Notes: a model not told the origin generated them from the sequence alone. A stretch of DNA of 64,000 nt from Erysipelothrix anatis (GCF_009828745.1 NZ_WTSX01000005.1:99049-163048); one strand, 5' to 3'. Counted from the first letter of the stretch, positions 1-8,451 are shown. Numbers and translations: made by a program.

Positions 1-126
1 GAAGAAATTACGGTCTACATTTTGATAAAATTTTGATCCCTTTATCATTCCTGTTCCCATAATTGCTACGACTATGATTAGTATGAGCGTCTTCATCACG
101 CTATTGAAAGTACTTTTTCTTTTCAT
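1..126 (-). CDS. N-terminus of a membrane-anchored or secreted protein (partial)
   Basis: The frame opens with ATG at 126 and runs off the left edge after 42 codons. The visible part has a short basic N-terminus (MKRKS), then a hydrophobic stretch at about residues 13-28, then a polar segment, so it is a signal anchor or signal peptide. An AGGTG ribosome site precedes the start. It has its own sigma-A promoter, so it need not be cotranscribed with radC. In Bacillus radC is followed by mreBCD, but nothing visible here is specific for MreC or any other family, so the function is unknown. Confidence 0.6.
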   Translation of the reverse strand, partial: MKRKSTFNSVMKTLILIIVVAIMGTGMIKGSKFYQNVDRNFF

Positions 127-141
127 TGAATCACCTATTTT

Positions 142-170
142 ATTATACTTAAGAATGACTGTCTTTACAA
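142..170 (-). promoter_or_regulatory. Sigma-A promoter of the partial left-edge gene
   Basis: On the minus strand, TTGTAA (170-165), a 17-bp spacer and TATAAT (147-142) lie just upstream of the ATG at 126. Confidence 0.7.
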
Positions 171-193
171 ATAAAAGCGTGATTCTTCACACA

Positions 194-880
194 CTATTCT
201 ATAAACAATTCCGGTAATTGAAATCTAAGTGAGATGTAGTTTGACTGCGAGACAATTAAATGGTCATAAACTTCCACACCTACAAGGCGACACGCCCTTA
301 TCAACACAGTCGTCGCTTCGATATCACTACGACTTGGTGCCATCGTCCCACTCGGATGATTATGTACAAATACCACTTTCATCGCTCCGACGATACTCGC
401 TTCACGAATGATGTCTCGAGGATGTATTAGACTTCGATCTACAGTTCCCACAAACAAAACTTGATGATTTAGAATACAACGATTTTGATTTAGGTATATT
501 ACTAGAAATTGCTCTTGTTTTGCATATCCTATTTTTATGAATAACCATTTAATAATTGATGCAGTATCATAAATTTCGACAATTTGACCACAATGTGGCT
601 CAACCATTCGTTTGGCAATCTCGATGATTGCCAATACTTCAATTGCCTTCACTTTTTTAATCCCATTAATTTTAATTAGTTCATGTAATGTCATTTTTGG
701 CAATCCCGTAATGTTACCACATCGTTCAAAAATTAAATCCGCAATCTCAAGCACGGATTGGTACTTGGTTCCAGAACGTAATACAATCGCCAGCAATTCC
801 CGATCGGATAATACTTCAATCCCTAAATGCTCAGCACGCTCTCGTGGACGCAAAGAAGGATGCATATCATGGATTTTCAT
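194..880 (-). CDS. radC: RadC/YsxA-family JAB1/MPN domain protein
   Basis: This 228-aa protein has the RadC architecture: an N-terminal helix-hairpin-helix region containing LPKMTLHELIKINGIKK, then a JAB1/MPN metalloprotease-like domain with the metal motif HNHPSGTMAPSRSD at about residues 173-186. The length is normal for the family. The cellular role of RadC is not settled; older claims of a DNA-repair function were withdrawn. ATG at 880 follows GGAG at 892-889. The gene lies 48 bp downstream of metQ on the same strand with no clear terminator between, so readthrough from metQ is possible. A 14-bp inverted repeat encloses the ribosome site and start codon (see findings). Confidence 0.9.
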   Translation of the reverse strand: MKIHDMHPSLRPRERAEHLGIEVLSDRELLAIVLRSGTKYQSVLEIADLIFERCGNITGLPKMTLHELIKINGIKKVKAIEVLAIIEIAKRMVEPHCGQIVEIYDTASIIKWLFIKIGYAKQEQFLVIYLNQNRCILNHQVLFVGTVDRSLIHPRDIIREASIVGAMKVVFVHNHPSGTMAPSRSDIEATTVLIRACRLVGVEVYDHLIVSQSNYISLRFQLPELFIE

Positions 881-914
881 GTCATCATCTCCATTAATAA
901 ATATGCATCCTTCT
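854..914 (-). repeat. 14-bp perfect inverted repeat enclosing the radC start
   Basis: The arms are 854-867 (agaaggatgcatat) and 901-914 (atatgcatccttct), perfectly complementary, with a 33-nt loop. In radC mRNA the loop holds the GGAG site (892-889) and the ATG (880-878), and the 3' arm lies in codons about 5-9. It may be a translational control hairpin. Confidence 0.7.
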
Positions 915-928
915 GTTTAATACTTAAA

Positions 929-1726
929 TTATTTCAAGACACTTGTAACCGCTGGCGCAAATTGAGCATCAATGTAATCTTTCACACGTTGATCTTCAAA
1001 TGCTTTAATAATAGCTTTGGTCTTTGGACTATCTTCATTTCCTTCTTTAACTGCAACGACATTAACAATGTCTGCAATTGTTTCTGGAGAGATCGTTTCC
1101 GTTTGAAGTACACGATCAACTACTTTCGCAGTGATTGCGTAGTTTCCGTTTAACACAACATACTCTGCATCATTTATGAGTGGTGCAATTCCATCACTTT
1201 GAACTTCTTTAATGGTGATTTCTTGGTTAAATTTAACGATATCTTTAACAGTTGCGGTATCACGATTATCCCCAAGCTCAATCCAACCGATTTCTTCAAG
1301 AACCTTCAGTGCTCTTGGTAAATTTGTTGCATCATCTGGCACAAGTACAGTATCACCTTTAGCAACATCAGCTAAAGAAGACTTCTTCCCTGCATAGATC
1401 CCAATTGGTTCATAATGAACTTTTAATACGTCCACTAAATGCGTTCCATTATCCTTATTGAAGTTTTTGAGGTAAGGAATGTGTTGGAAGTAGTTTGCGT
1501 CCAAACCACCTGATTCAACTTCAGTGTTCGGAATTTTGTAGTCGTCAAACTTTTTAACCGTTAACTCAAAGCCTTGCTCTTTGAGTGGTTCGCGAAGTTG
1601 CTCTAAAATATCTCCATGTGGAAACGGTGTTCCACCAATTACGATAGTTTTATCATCGCCACTTTTCGAAGCACCACAACCAGCCAATACCAATAATGCT
1701 GCTAATACAACGAGTAATTTCTTCAT
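929..1726 (-). CDS. metQ: MetQ/NlpA-family methionine ABC transporter substrate-binding lipoprotein
   Basis: This 265-aa lipoprotein starts with a signal peptide and the lipobox LAGC, cleaved before Cys17 for lipid attachment. The mature part has the NlpA/MetQ fold signatures: an early IVIGGTPFPHGDILE segment and a domain with LDANYFQHIPYLKNFN. It would capture methionine outside the membrane and deliver it to a MetNI ABC transporter. A strong AAGGAGG site precedes ATG 1726. A T-box leader upstream fits amino-acid control and supports a methionine role. No metN or metI lies beside it: the next gene downstream is radC, so this is an orphan binding protein or its partners are elsewhere. Confidence 0.85.
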   Translation of the reverse strand: MKKLLVVLAALLVLAGCGASKSGDDKTIVIGGTPFPHGDILEQLREPLKEQGFELTVKKFDDYKIPNTEVESGGLDANYFQHIPYLKNFNKDNGTHLVDVLKVHYEPIGIYAGKKSSLADVAKGDTVLVPDDATNLPRALKVLEEIGWIELGDNRDTATVKDIVKFNQEITIKEVQSDGIAPLINDAEYVVLNGNYAITAKVVDRVLQTETISPETIADIVNVVAVKEGNEDSPKTKAIIKAFEDQRVKDYIDAQFAPAVTSVLK

Positions 1727-1760
1727 ATGTTCTCCTCCTTATTGTTTCTACATATAAAAA

Positions 1761-2000
1761 ACGCCCATCCCTAAGGATGAGCGTGCTCATGTTACCACCT
1801 TAATTTAATTATCTTTCACAAGATAATCCTTATCGAGTACTATCATACTCTGTCGCGTTAACGGGCGAACCCGGTCTTACCTAAATACACTATCTCAGTA
1901 AAACTGCTCCAAGGCCATTTTCATTTAACTGCCACTATCTGCTCTCACCCTACACAGACTCTCTGAAAGTTTTCATTAAACTACTTTCCTTTTCATCGCT
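1761..2000 (-). ncRNA. T-box riboswitch leader of metQ (probably Met-specific)
   Basis: The minus-strand leader contains the T-box core AAGGTGGTAACATGAGC at 1802-1786, with antiterminator partners just before it. A rho-independent terminator follows: stem 1783-1761 (ACGCTCATCC/GGATGGGCGT) with a T-run. Further upstream are Stem I-like elements, including an AGAGAGT segment and a GGTGAGAGC segment. Two AUG triplets lie in the likely specifier region (1924-1915). Uncharged tRNA-Met would stabilise the antiterminator and switch metQ on. The T-box assignment is firm from the core and terminator; the specifier codon is an inference that fits the downstream gene. Confidence 0.85.
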
Positions 2001-2007
2001 TTTACAT

Positions 2008-2036
2008 ATTATGAGTTACATTTTCAGATATGTCAA
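2008..2036 (-). promoter_or_regulatory. Sigma-A promoter of the metQ T-box leader
   Basis: On the minus strand, TTGACA (2036-2031), a 17-bp spacer and CATAAT (2013-2008) give a start near 2000, just 5' of the T-box Stem I. Confidence 0.75.
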
Positions 2037-2059
2037 CACATATTTAATAAATCTTGTTT

Positions 2060-2087
2060 ATCATGTTCTATTTTTAATGAACATGAT
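2060..2087. repeat. 9-bp inverted repeat upstream of the metQ promoter
   Basis: ATCATGTTC (2060-2068) and GAACATGAT (2079-2087) are perfect complements with a 10-bp AT-rich spacer. They lie about 24 bp upstream of the metQ -35 box. The remainder of 2037-2231 shows nothing else that I can support. Confidence 0.5.
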
Positions 2088-2231
2088 GCTAAGACGTCCC
2101 CTAGACATCTGTTTGTTAAAGATTGCTGTTTTTGCATTAACCCAACGTTCATTAAGCTATTTCTAAGTACCATTCACAAATTATCCGACTTCACATCATT
2201 GCATCTCAATATTATTTTCGGTAAACAGTGT

Positions 2232-2248
2232 TATAATTTCCTTAGGAG
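2232..2248 (+). promoter_or_regulatory. -10 box and ribosome site of the OYE gene
   Basis: TATAAT at 2232-2237 lacks a convincing -35. AGGAG at 2244-2248 is 8 nt before ATG 2257. The short distance means the transcript has a very short leader and that the longer GTG start at 2248, which overlaps the ribosome site, is not used. Confidence 0.6.
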
Positions 2249-2256
2249 TGATAACT

Positions 2257-3276
2257 ATGAACCTTTTTGATAAAACTAAGATTAAAAACTACGAGTTGAA
2301 AAATCGCCTCGTTATGGAACCTATGTGCATGTATTCAGTATTTAAGCATGATGGTATCCCCACATACTTCCATTTTGCGCATTATGTCTCGCGCGCAATC
2401 GGCCAAGTTGGGATGATCATCATCGAATCAACAGGCGTTGCACCAGAAGGACGCATCACTGACGATTGCCTAGGATTATACAACGACGACCAAATTGCAC
2501 CATTCAAAAATATTGTTGATGCTGTCCACGAGGAAGGATCCATTATCGGCGTTCAATTGAATCATGCGGGCCGTAAGTCAACTGCAAGTGATGGAATTGA
2601 CACCATCTACGGACCTAGCGCAATAGCTTATTCTGATGATTCACGCACACCCGTAGCCCTCACAACCGACGAGATAAAACGTATCATCAAAGATTTTCAA
2701 GAAGCTGCTGTTCGTGCCGATAAGGCAGGGTTTGATGCAATTGAAATTCACGGTGCACACGGATATCTTATTTCTGAATTTATGAGCCCTGCTTCAAATC
2801 ATAGGACTGACAAGTACAAAGATGGATCCGTGTTCTTACAAGAATTAACAGCTGCGGTTACCCAAGTTTGGCCAAAACATAAGATATTGTCACTACGTGT
2901 TAGTGCAACTGATTATGAACCCAATGGACAGACTGTGGACGATACAATTCGTATGCTCGAACCTGTTGCGGCTTCATATGACTTCATTAATGTTTCATCT
3001 GGCGGAATTACAATTAATCCACCAACTAAAATATATCCTGGATATCAAGTTCCGTTTGCACATAAGATTAAGAAGGCTTTCCCCAACAACAATATTATTG
3101 CTTGTGGTATGCTAGGGAATCCCGATCTTGCGGCCTATGTCATTGAATCAGAACAAGCTGACTACATCGGACTAGCGCGGCCTCTTCTCTCAAATGCTAA
3201 CTGGGTGCTTCACGCAGCCCATGCTCGACGTAAAAACGATCTCATTACCCAACAATATAAACGTGCTTTTAAATAG
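2257..3276 (+). CDS. namA: NADPH dehydrogenase NamA/YqjM-type Old Yellow Enzyme
   Basis: This 339-aa FMN-dependent ene-reductase has the TIM-barrel OYE fold of the YqjM class. Visible class markers are MCMYS near residue 23, where Cys24 and Tyr26 match the redox-tuning Cys and the Tyr of YqjM, and EIHGAHGYL at about 163-171, which supplies the two active-site histidines. The motif HAGRKST and a C-terminal GLARPLL phosphate-binding stretch are also present. It would reduce activated double bonds or electrophiles using NADPH in the cytosol; the natural substrate is unknown. ATG 2257 is chosen because AGGAG (2244-2248) stands 8 nt before it. It is monocistronic and ends at a bidirectional terminator. 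Confidence 0.9.
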   Translation: MNLFDKTKIKNYELKNRLVMEPMCMYSVFKHDGIPTYFHFAHYVSRAIGQVGMIIIESTGVAPEGRITDDCLGLYNDDQIAPFKNIVDAVHEEGSIIGVQLNHAGRKSTASDGIDTIYGPSAIAYSDDSRTPVALTTDEIKRIIKDFQEAAVRADKAGFDAIEIHGAHGYLISEFMSPASNHRTDKYKDGSVFLQELTAAVTQVWPKHKILSLRVSATDYEPNGQTVDDTIRMLEPVAASYDFINVSSGGITINPPTKIYPGYQVPFAHKIKKAFPNNNIIACGMLGNPDLAAYVIESEQADYIGLARPLLSNANWVLHAAHARRKNDLITQQYKRAFK

Positions 3277-3280
3277 AAGA

Positions 3281-3316
3281 AAAGGTTGTGATGAATTATA
3301 CATCACAACCTTTTTT
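3281..3316. terminator. Bidirectional terminator between the OYE gene and the 93-aa gene
   Basis: AAGGTTGTGATG and CATCACAACCTT form a perfect 12-bp stem, followed by T6 on the plus strand and T4 on the minus strand. It separates convergent genes. Confidence 0.9.
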
Positions 3317-3596
3317 ATGCTTTAAGTTTATTCGCAAGTTCGAAGAGCACAGGTTCTGCACCGACACCAGTTCTTAATGATGTACCATCAATGACTTCAA
3401 TATGTTCATTTGCATCGTCATATGTAACCATTGAGACCGCTACAGCTTCATTTTCGGTTACACGTTCAAACAATTCTGGCGTTGTCGCTTCAATTGTTGC
3501 TTCAACATCCATCATACGCAAGTACTCATCAATTTTATTGATTATTTTCGGATTGTATGATGCTTCGTTACGAAAAATTACAAATACTTTTTTCAT
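3315..3596 (-). CDS. Small protein of unknown function, last gene of the ftsA-ftsZ unit
   Basis: This 93-aa protein belongs to no family that I recognise. It is soluble-looking, without signal peptide, membrane segment or cysteine, acidic overall, with an alternating alpha/beta pattern beginning KKVFVIFRNEASYNPKI. An AGGAG site precedes ATG 3596. It lies 35 bp downstream of ftsZ on the same strand and shares the terminator at 3281-3316, so it is probably cotranscribed with the division genes. A small hairpin in the gap (3611-3627, GTGTGC/GCACAC) could be a processing or attenuation site. A division or envelope role is only a guess from position. Confidence 0.7.
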   Translation of the reverse strand: MKKVFVIFRNEASYNPKIINKIDEYLRMMDVEATIEATTPELFERVTENEAVAVSMVTYDDANEHIEVIDGTSLRTGVGAEPVLFELANKLKA

Positions 3597-3631
3597 ATAA
3601 ACTCCTCATAGTGTGCAAACTGCACACCGTA

Positions 3632-4693
3632 TTAACGTGTTCTAAAAAATTCAGGAATATCGTTATTAGTTGTTTCTGTACGTTCGTTTTGTGATGATTG
3701 TGATCCTGAACGTTCTACTTGAGCGACTGTTTCTTGAACATCACGAACTGAATCATCAAAACCTGTGGCAATCACAGTCACAATAATTGCATCCCCAATA
3801 TTTTCATTAATGGCAACTCCAAAAATAATGTCGATATCATTTCCAGCCGCTTCACGAATGTATTCAACAGCTTCACTCGCATCTTGAATCGAAATTGAAT
3901 CTCCACCAGTAACGTTCACAATCGCGTTACGAGCGCCATCAATTTGCGCTTCTAGTAATGGTGACGTAATTGCTTTTTGTGCAGCTTCGATTGATTTGTT
4001 CTCGCCTTGAGCCATACCAATTCCGATTAGAGCGCTACCTTGTCCTTGCATAACAGAACGAACATCAGCAAAGTCCAAGTTAATCATTGCAGGAACAGCA
4101 ATTAAGTCTGTAATTGTTTGAACACCTTGACGTAATACATTATCTGCTTCTTTAAATGCTTCTTGGAAAGGAATACGGCCAATTACTTCAAGCAATTGAT
4201 TGTTACTTACGATAATTAGAGAGTCTACATATTGTTTTAGCTCATCGAGGCCTGAAGACGCTTGTTCGCGACGGCGACGTCCTTCGAAAGTAAATGGTTT
4301 TGTAACGATCCCAACGACCAATGCTCCTTCTTCTTGAGCAATCTTGGCAACAAGTGGCGATGCTCCTGTTCCCGTTCCACCACCAAGACCAGCAGTAACA
4401 AAGACCATATCTGCATCTTTAACTGCAGCACGGATTTCATTTTCACTTTCGACTGCAGCTTTGCGTCCCATTTCTGGATTAGCACCAGCTCCAAGCCCTT
4501 TGGTTACTTCACGTCCTAATTCAATACGATTCACGACTGGTGAAACATTAAGCACTTGTAGATCAGTATTGGCTACATAAAACTCTACACCCTTCATGCC
4601 TTCATCAACCATTCGGTTAACGGCATTATTTCCGGCCCCACCGACGCCAATAACTTTAATTCTTGCTACACTATGTTGAAAATTTGTACTCAT
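3632..4693 (-). CDS. ftsZ: Cell division GTPase FtsZ
   Basis: This 353-aa tubulin homologue polymerises into the cytokinetic Z ring at midcell. The N-terminal GTPase domain shows [14 protein letters not shown] at about residues 15-28, the tubulin signature GGGTGTG at about 104-110, and a T7-loop motif NLDFADV. A short Ser/Gln/Asn-rich linker leads to the conserved C-terminal peptide DIPEFFRTR, which binds FtsA and other tethers. ATG 4693 is preferred over the GTG nine bases upstream because GGAGGA abuts that GTG but is 9 nt from the ATG. It follows ftsA by 18 bp. Confidence 0.97.
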   Translation of the reverse strand: MSTNFQHSVARIKVIGVGGAGNNAVNRMVDEGMKGVEFYVANTDLQVLNVSPVVNRIELGREVTKGLGAGANPEMGRKAAVESENEIRAAVKDADMVFVTAGLGGGTGTGASPLVAKIAQEEGALVVGIVTKPFTFEGRRRREQASSGLDELKQYVDSLIIVSNNQLLEVIGRIPFQEAFKEADNVLRQGVQTITDLIAVPAMINLDFADVRSVMQGQGSALIGIGMAQGENKSIEAAQKAITSPLLEAQIDGARNAIVNVTGGDSISIQDASEAVEYIREAAGNDIDIIFGVAINENIGDAIIVTVIATGFDDSVRDVQETVAQVERSGSQSSQNERTETTNNDIPEFFRTR

Positions 4694-4711
4694 TTTGTTC
4701 ACTCCTCCAAT

Positions 4712-5947
4712 TTATCGTTCAAAGAACATGTTTTTAAGTTTTTGAGTAATCGAATCATCTTTTATATCTGTTTCAATATTCAATACCGTATTCATAAAGT
4801 CAATTTCATCAACGCTTGCCATCGTCATTTCTCGATAGACATGTTGATCTTTATAGTAGTAAAACGAACCGAGCACAGCTGTTAAGCCTGGCTCCTTCGC
4901 TCCAAACGTTGTCGACCGATACGTTGTTACTTCAGAATTACTTTCATTCGCAATCACGGTCTCGAGTCCCGCTATGACGCTAGCCTCACCGGTCACGACA
5001 AATTTTGGTGATCCTAATTCAAATATTGGTTCACATCGCATTACCAAATCTTTTAAAAACATTTTGATATCATCCGCAACAATTGCCATTAGTTCTTCTT
5101 GTGTCAACACATGTGTTGTTGATTTTGTTGACCACATGAAGATTGGGTCATTGCTTGGGTTCTCTAAATCTAAATCTACATTGTAATACATCAATCGGTG
5201 TACCACATCACTGGGCACTTTTAATGTTGTTTCTATTTGTTTTAAAAATCTCTCGAATCCCGTTTCAAGGTAGTCACTGGATAGCAGAACCCCTTTATGA
5301 AACAAGGATAACCGTGTCATTTTTTCATGGAGCGTTATCGCAATTATAGGCTTATCGATTGACGCTTCAAATAGAGATGCTTCTTTACCAAATCCGATAT
5401 CATCAGAAATGATATCCAAGATTTTCAATCCCGATTTCTCTACGACACTTACATAAGGGAATATTACTGATTGTTTTCCATAGTAACACTCTGCTTCTAT
5501 TGTAAGTGCGTCGCTTTTTTCGTTTAATGGGAGCTTGCGTGTTGAGCTTCCATTAACAAAAAATTTACTCATTAATATGTTTGTTAAGATATATCCTTCA
5601 GGATATTGTGTTTTCGCTAATTCATTATATGCGCGCCGGACATCCGACTCCGAGATACGTCCTGTAATTGGGACCCTTAACTGACGGTTTATGCGCTTGG
5701 TATGTACTCCAGGTACAACCAATAATATGCGCTTTACAACTACCCCCAAGTTGCGAGATGCATTCTCAACAGCTTTTTTAATTGAATCTACAACATGTGT
5801 TTCACTCATAATCGTATATCCTGAGATACCCAGATGGGGAACACGTTCTACTTTTAAAATATTTAATCTACCATTGAAAAATTGTCCAACTAATAAGCGT
5901 ACTTCGTGATCCGCAATTTCTAATGCTGCAATGATTTGTTTTTCCAT
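4712..5947 (-). CDS. ftsA: Cell division protein FtsA (divergent)
   Basis: This 411-aa actin-like ATPase tethers FtsZ filaments to the membrane. It begins AALEIADHEVRLLVG, the phosphate-1 region of the FtsA/Hsp70/actin fold. A 1C-type insertion follows, with the phosphate-2 region near IAITLHEKMTRLS and a later FVVTGEASVIAGLE adenosine-motif segment. The last dozen residues (TQKLKNMFFER) form the short amphipathic membrane-targeting helix. Similarity to textbook FtsA is modest, but position directly before ftsZ makes the call secure. AAGGAGG precedes ATG 5947. The upstream gap is shared with divergent rpmB. Confidence 0.9.
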   Translation of the reverse strand: MEKQIIAALEIADHEVRLLVGQFFNGRLNILKVERVPHLGISGYTIMSETHVVDSIKKAVENASRNLGVVVKRILLVVPGVHTKRINRQLRVPITGRISESDVRRAYNELAKTQYPEGYILTNILMSKFFVNGSSTRKLPLNEKSDALTIEAECYYGKQSVIFPYVSVVEKSGLKILDIISDDIGFGKEASLFEASIDKPIIAITLHEKMTRLSLFHKGVLLSSDYLETGFERFLKQIETTLKVPSDVVHRLMYYNVDLDLENPSNDPIFMWSTKSTTHVLTQEELMAIVADDIKMFLKDLVMRCEPIFELGSPKFVVTGEASVIAGLETVIANESNSEVTTYRSTTFGAKEPGLTAVLGSFYYYKDQHVYREMTMASVDEIDFMNTVLNIETDIKDDSITQKLKNMFFER

Positions 5948-6071
5948 TTGCGAACCTCCTTCATGCTTAGTATAATAATATCATAATCAAAGCTAAGATT
6001 AAAGGCATTAGGGCTTGACTTCAACAGAAATTTCACAATCATATTTTGTCTATTTTTTTTAGGAAACCTAC

Positions 6072-6100
6072 TTGATTAAACATATTGCGTATGGTATAGT
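6072..6100 (+). promoter_or_regulatory. Sigma-A promoter of rpmB
   Basis: TTGATT (6072-6077), a 17-bp spacer and TATAGT (6095-6100) stand 40 bp upstream of the rpmB ATG. Confidence 0.75.
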
Positions 6101-6140
6101 TACTAAGCGTTAAAGAATAGACAAGAAAGGGGGTTACGGT

Positions 6141-6332
6141 ATGCCTAGAGTATGTTCAGTAACTGGAAAGAAAACCATGTCTGGAAACAAACGCTCACAT
6201 TCACTTCGTGCAACACGTCGTAAATGGAATGTTAATCTTCAGAAAGCGACAATTATGGTCGATGGAAAGCCAACTAAGGTCCGTATTTCCGCCCGTGCAT
6301 TAAAAACTATCAAAGCACAACAAGCTCGATAA
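6141..6332 (+). CDS. rpmB: 50S ribosomal protein L28
   Basis: This 63-aa basic protein begins [16 protein letters not shown], the L28 signature, and continues with the conserved [10 protein letters not shown] and [11 protein letters not shown] segments. It binds 23S rRNA near the E site. Only one cysteine is present, so this is the zinc-free (C-minus) form. A GGGGG-rich ribosome site precedes the ATG. It is monocistronic, with its own promoter and terminator, and convergent with thiN as in Bacillus. Confidence 0.97.
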   Translation: MPRVCSVTGKKTMSGNKRSHSLRATRRKWNVNLQKATIMVDGKPTKVRISARALKTIKAQQAR

Positions 6333-6340
6333 TAAAAATA

Positions 6341-6361
6341 ACGGTGGATCACCGTTTTTTT
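6341..6361 (+). terminator. Rho-independent terminator of rpmB
   Basis: ACGGTG and CACCGT form the stem with a 3-nt loop, followed by T7 at 6355-6361. The opposite-strand gene ends two bases further on. Confidence 0.85.
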
Positions 6362-6362
6362 A

Positions 6363-6953
6363 TTATTGATTTGCTTGTATTATAAGTGCAGGCCCACCTT
6401 GAAGCGTCACAACCCCTATATCATCTAGAATCTCATTTGATGTTAGATAAGTATCACCAAATTTAACATCACGTTGATTAAGCGGATATTTGAATCCTTC
6501 AAGTGTAATCGTAATCGGCTCAAAAACAAGCACAGATAAATAGTAATAATCATTTTTAGCGATATGGTGAGTACCCTCATCATATCTTTTTATTTTGTTT
6601 TGACCATCGTACAAGGTGATCCGCGAATCAAGCATTGCTGTTATCACATTGCTGTATTCGTGATCACGGCGTCGACCCAATCCCCCATAGACTATAATTT
6701 CATCATAATCCCCTGCTTGTTTGTACGCGAACAGAAAATCAGTATCATCTTTCATTGGGTTGAGTCGGATTGTTGTTTCGGCATAGTTTTTAATTCGCTG
6801 GAAATCATCTTCACTAACAGAATCAAAATCTCCACATGCCAACATAACAGGAATGCCCTTGTTTAAACAAACAAGGGCTCCATAGTCAACACCGATAACA
6901 TCACCTTCAACGGTTCCTTCAAAGTCCCCTAGAACGAGTGTGACGGTTCTCAT
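6363..6953 (-). CDS. thiN: Thiamine pyrophosphokinase
   Basis: This 196-aa enzyme transfers pyrophosphate from ATP to thiamine to make thiamine diphosphate. Family motifs are visible in order: CGDFDS at about residues 40-45, NPMKDDTDF at about 65-73 and GGLGRRRDHEYSN at about 90-102, which form the metal and pyrophosphate site. The C-terminal beta domain binds thiamine. The start ATG overlaps the rpe stop (ATGA). The same gene order (rsgA-rpe-thiN next to convergent rpmB) is seen in Bacillus. Confidence 0.92.
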   Translation of the reverse strand: MRTVTLVLGDFEGTVEGDVIGVDYGALVCLNKGIPVMLACGDFDSVSEDDFQRIKNYAETTIRLNPMKDDTDFLFAYKQAGDYDEIIVYGGLGRRRDHEYSNVITAMLDSRITLYDGQNKIKRYDEGTHHIAKNDYYYLSVLVFEPITITLEGFKYPLNQRDVKFGDTYLTSNEILDDIGVVTLQGGPALIIQANQ

Positions 6954-7597
6954 AATAAAGAAATAACTGCCTTTTCAATATCATCACTGAAAACATAACT
7001 TCCAGCAACTAAAATATCTGCGCCTGCTGAACGTGCACGAATACCAGTTTCGTCATTAATGCCACCGTCAACAGAAATGAGATACTCGTAGTTATTTGAT
7101 TGTCTGAACGCGTCAACTTCTTTGATACGCTCCAACATTTCAGGCATGAATGCTTGGCCTCCAAACCCTGGTTCAACACTCATGACAAGAACAATATCTA
7201 CATGTTTAAGATATGGAACAATAAGCGAAATATCTGTGCCTGGCTTTAATGTGATTCCAGCTTTTACACCACGTTTTTTTAAATCCTTAACAGCGGCAAT
7301 TCCATCCATGACATCATCAAAACATTCAGCATGAATCGTGATGGCATCAGCACCTGCATCGATAAATGCATCAAAATACTGAACAGGGTCACTGATCATC
7401 AAATGGACATCCATCAATAAATCCGATACATGATCAACTTGTTTGAGAATGCCAGGACCAAAACTAATATTTGGCACAAAGTGACCATCCATAACATCAA
7501 AGTGTAACCACTTAGCCCCCGCTACTTCAACACGTTTAAGCTGTGTCTTCATTTCTGAAAAATCTAAAGATAATACTGATGGCGATACTATTTTCAT
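6950..7597 (-). CDS. rpe: Ribulose-phosphate 3-epimerase
   Basis: This 215-aa TIM-barrel enzyme interconverts ribulose 5-phosphate and xylulose 5-phosphate in the pentose phosphate pathway. Signature segments are SVLSLDFSEM at the N-terminus, HFDVMDGHFVPNISFGP at about residues 32-48, MSVEPGFGGQAF near 140 and SVDGGIN near 175. Metal-binding His and Asp residues sit in the second and fourth of these. It overlaps rsgA upstream and thiN downstream by four bases each, so the three are translationally coupled. Confidence 0.96.
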   Translation of the reverse strand: MKIVSPSVLSLDFSEMKTQLKRVEVAGAKWLHFDVMDGHFVPNISFGPGILKQVDHVSDLLMDVHLMISDPVQYFDAFIDAGADAITIHAECFDDVMDGIAAVKDLKKRGVKAGITLKPGTDISLIVPYLKHVDIVLVMSVEPGFGGQAFMPEMLERIKEVDAFRQSNNYEYLISVDGGINDETGIRARSAGADILVAGSYVFSDDIEKAVISLL

Positions 7598-8451
7598 CCC
7601 CGTGTGTCCTCCTTGATTAGTTTTACTACATCCACATAATTTGTGTATCGAATTTTTGATACAGCATCATTTTCTACTGCTTCTTTGATTTTACAACCTG
7701 GTTCTTTTAAATGCAAACAATTACGATATTTGCATTGCCCAATGTAAGGCGCGAAATCTGGGATCGATTCAGCTAACATTTGAACATCAACTTGTGAAAA
7801 ATCAAGTGATGAGAATCCTGGTGTATCAGCAATCCATCCTCCAGCAATTTCATAAAGTTGGTTATGACGGGTTGTATGGCGTCCTCGACCGAGTGCTTTA
7901 GAAATCGCTTGCGTATTTAACTGTAATTCTCCATTAATGCGATTTAAAATACTTGATTTTCCAACACCACTTTGGCCTGCAAGCACCGATAGTTTATCTT
8001 TTAGGATATTCTCTAAAGGGTCCGTTGGTAAATTTTGGCCCGTAAGAACCACTTGATAACCACGCGTTTGGTATTCTTGAATGATTTCATTTTGCGCCTC
8101 TTTTGTAATCAAATCAGCTTTAGATATGACAATGACGGATTTAATACCTTCAAGTGAAATCAAAAATATAAGGCGATCTACAAGTGTGTATGAAAAATCT
8201 GGTTCTTTCGCCGACATTACGATTAAGGTTTGATCTATGTTAGCAACCAGTGGGCGTATGAGATGATTCTCCCGTTCAAGAACTTCCTGAATCACCCATT
8301 GTTCCTCAAGAAACTCGACATGAACATTGTCCCCTACAATGGGTTTTTGTCCCAGTCGAAGCTTTCCCATTGCCTTCGCAACATGAAATTCGCCGTCCAT
8401 ATAAATCGTGTAATGATTCGAAACGATTCGCGTAATTCTTGCTTTTTTCAT
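7594..8451 (-). CDS. rsgA: Ribosome small-subunit GTPase RsgA
   Basis: This 285-aa circularly permuted GTPase assists late 30S maturation. An N-terminal OB fold (about residues 1-65) is followed by G motifs in permuted order: SKAD (G4), GQSGVGKSSILN (G1) near 161 and DTPGFSSLD (G3). A C-terminal zinc knuckle with C-x4-C, His and a further Cys (CKYRNCLHLKEPGC) closes the protein. A GAGGT site precedes ATG 8451. It lies 66 bp downstream of the kinase gene prkC, which marks a translation-linked operon. Confidence 0.95.
   Translation of the reverse strand: MKKARITRIVSNHYTIYMDGEFHVAKAMGKLRLGQKPIVGDNVHVEFLEEQWVIQEVLERENHLIRPLVANIDQTLIVMSAKEPDFSYTLVDRLIFLISLEGIKSVIVISKADLITKEAQNEIIQEYQTRGYQVVLTGQNLPTDPLENILKDKLSVLAGQSGVGKSSILNRINGELQLNTQAISKALGRGRHTTRHNQLYEIAGGWIADTPGFSSLDFSQVDVQMLAESIPDFAPYIGQCKYRNCLHLKEPGCKIKEAVENDAVSKIRYTNYVDVVKLIKEDTRG

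Noticed and set aside
2060..2087. LexA/SOS box upstream of metQ
   Set aside because: The half-sites are in GTTC...GAAC order, the reverse of the Gram-positive LexA box GAAC-N4-GTTC.
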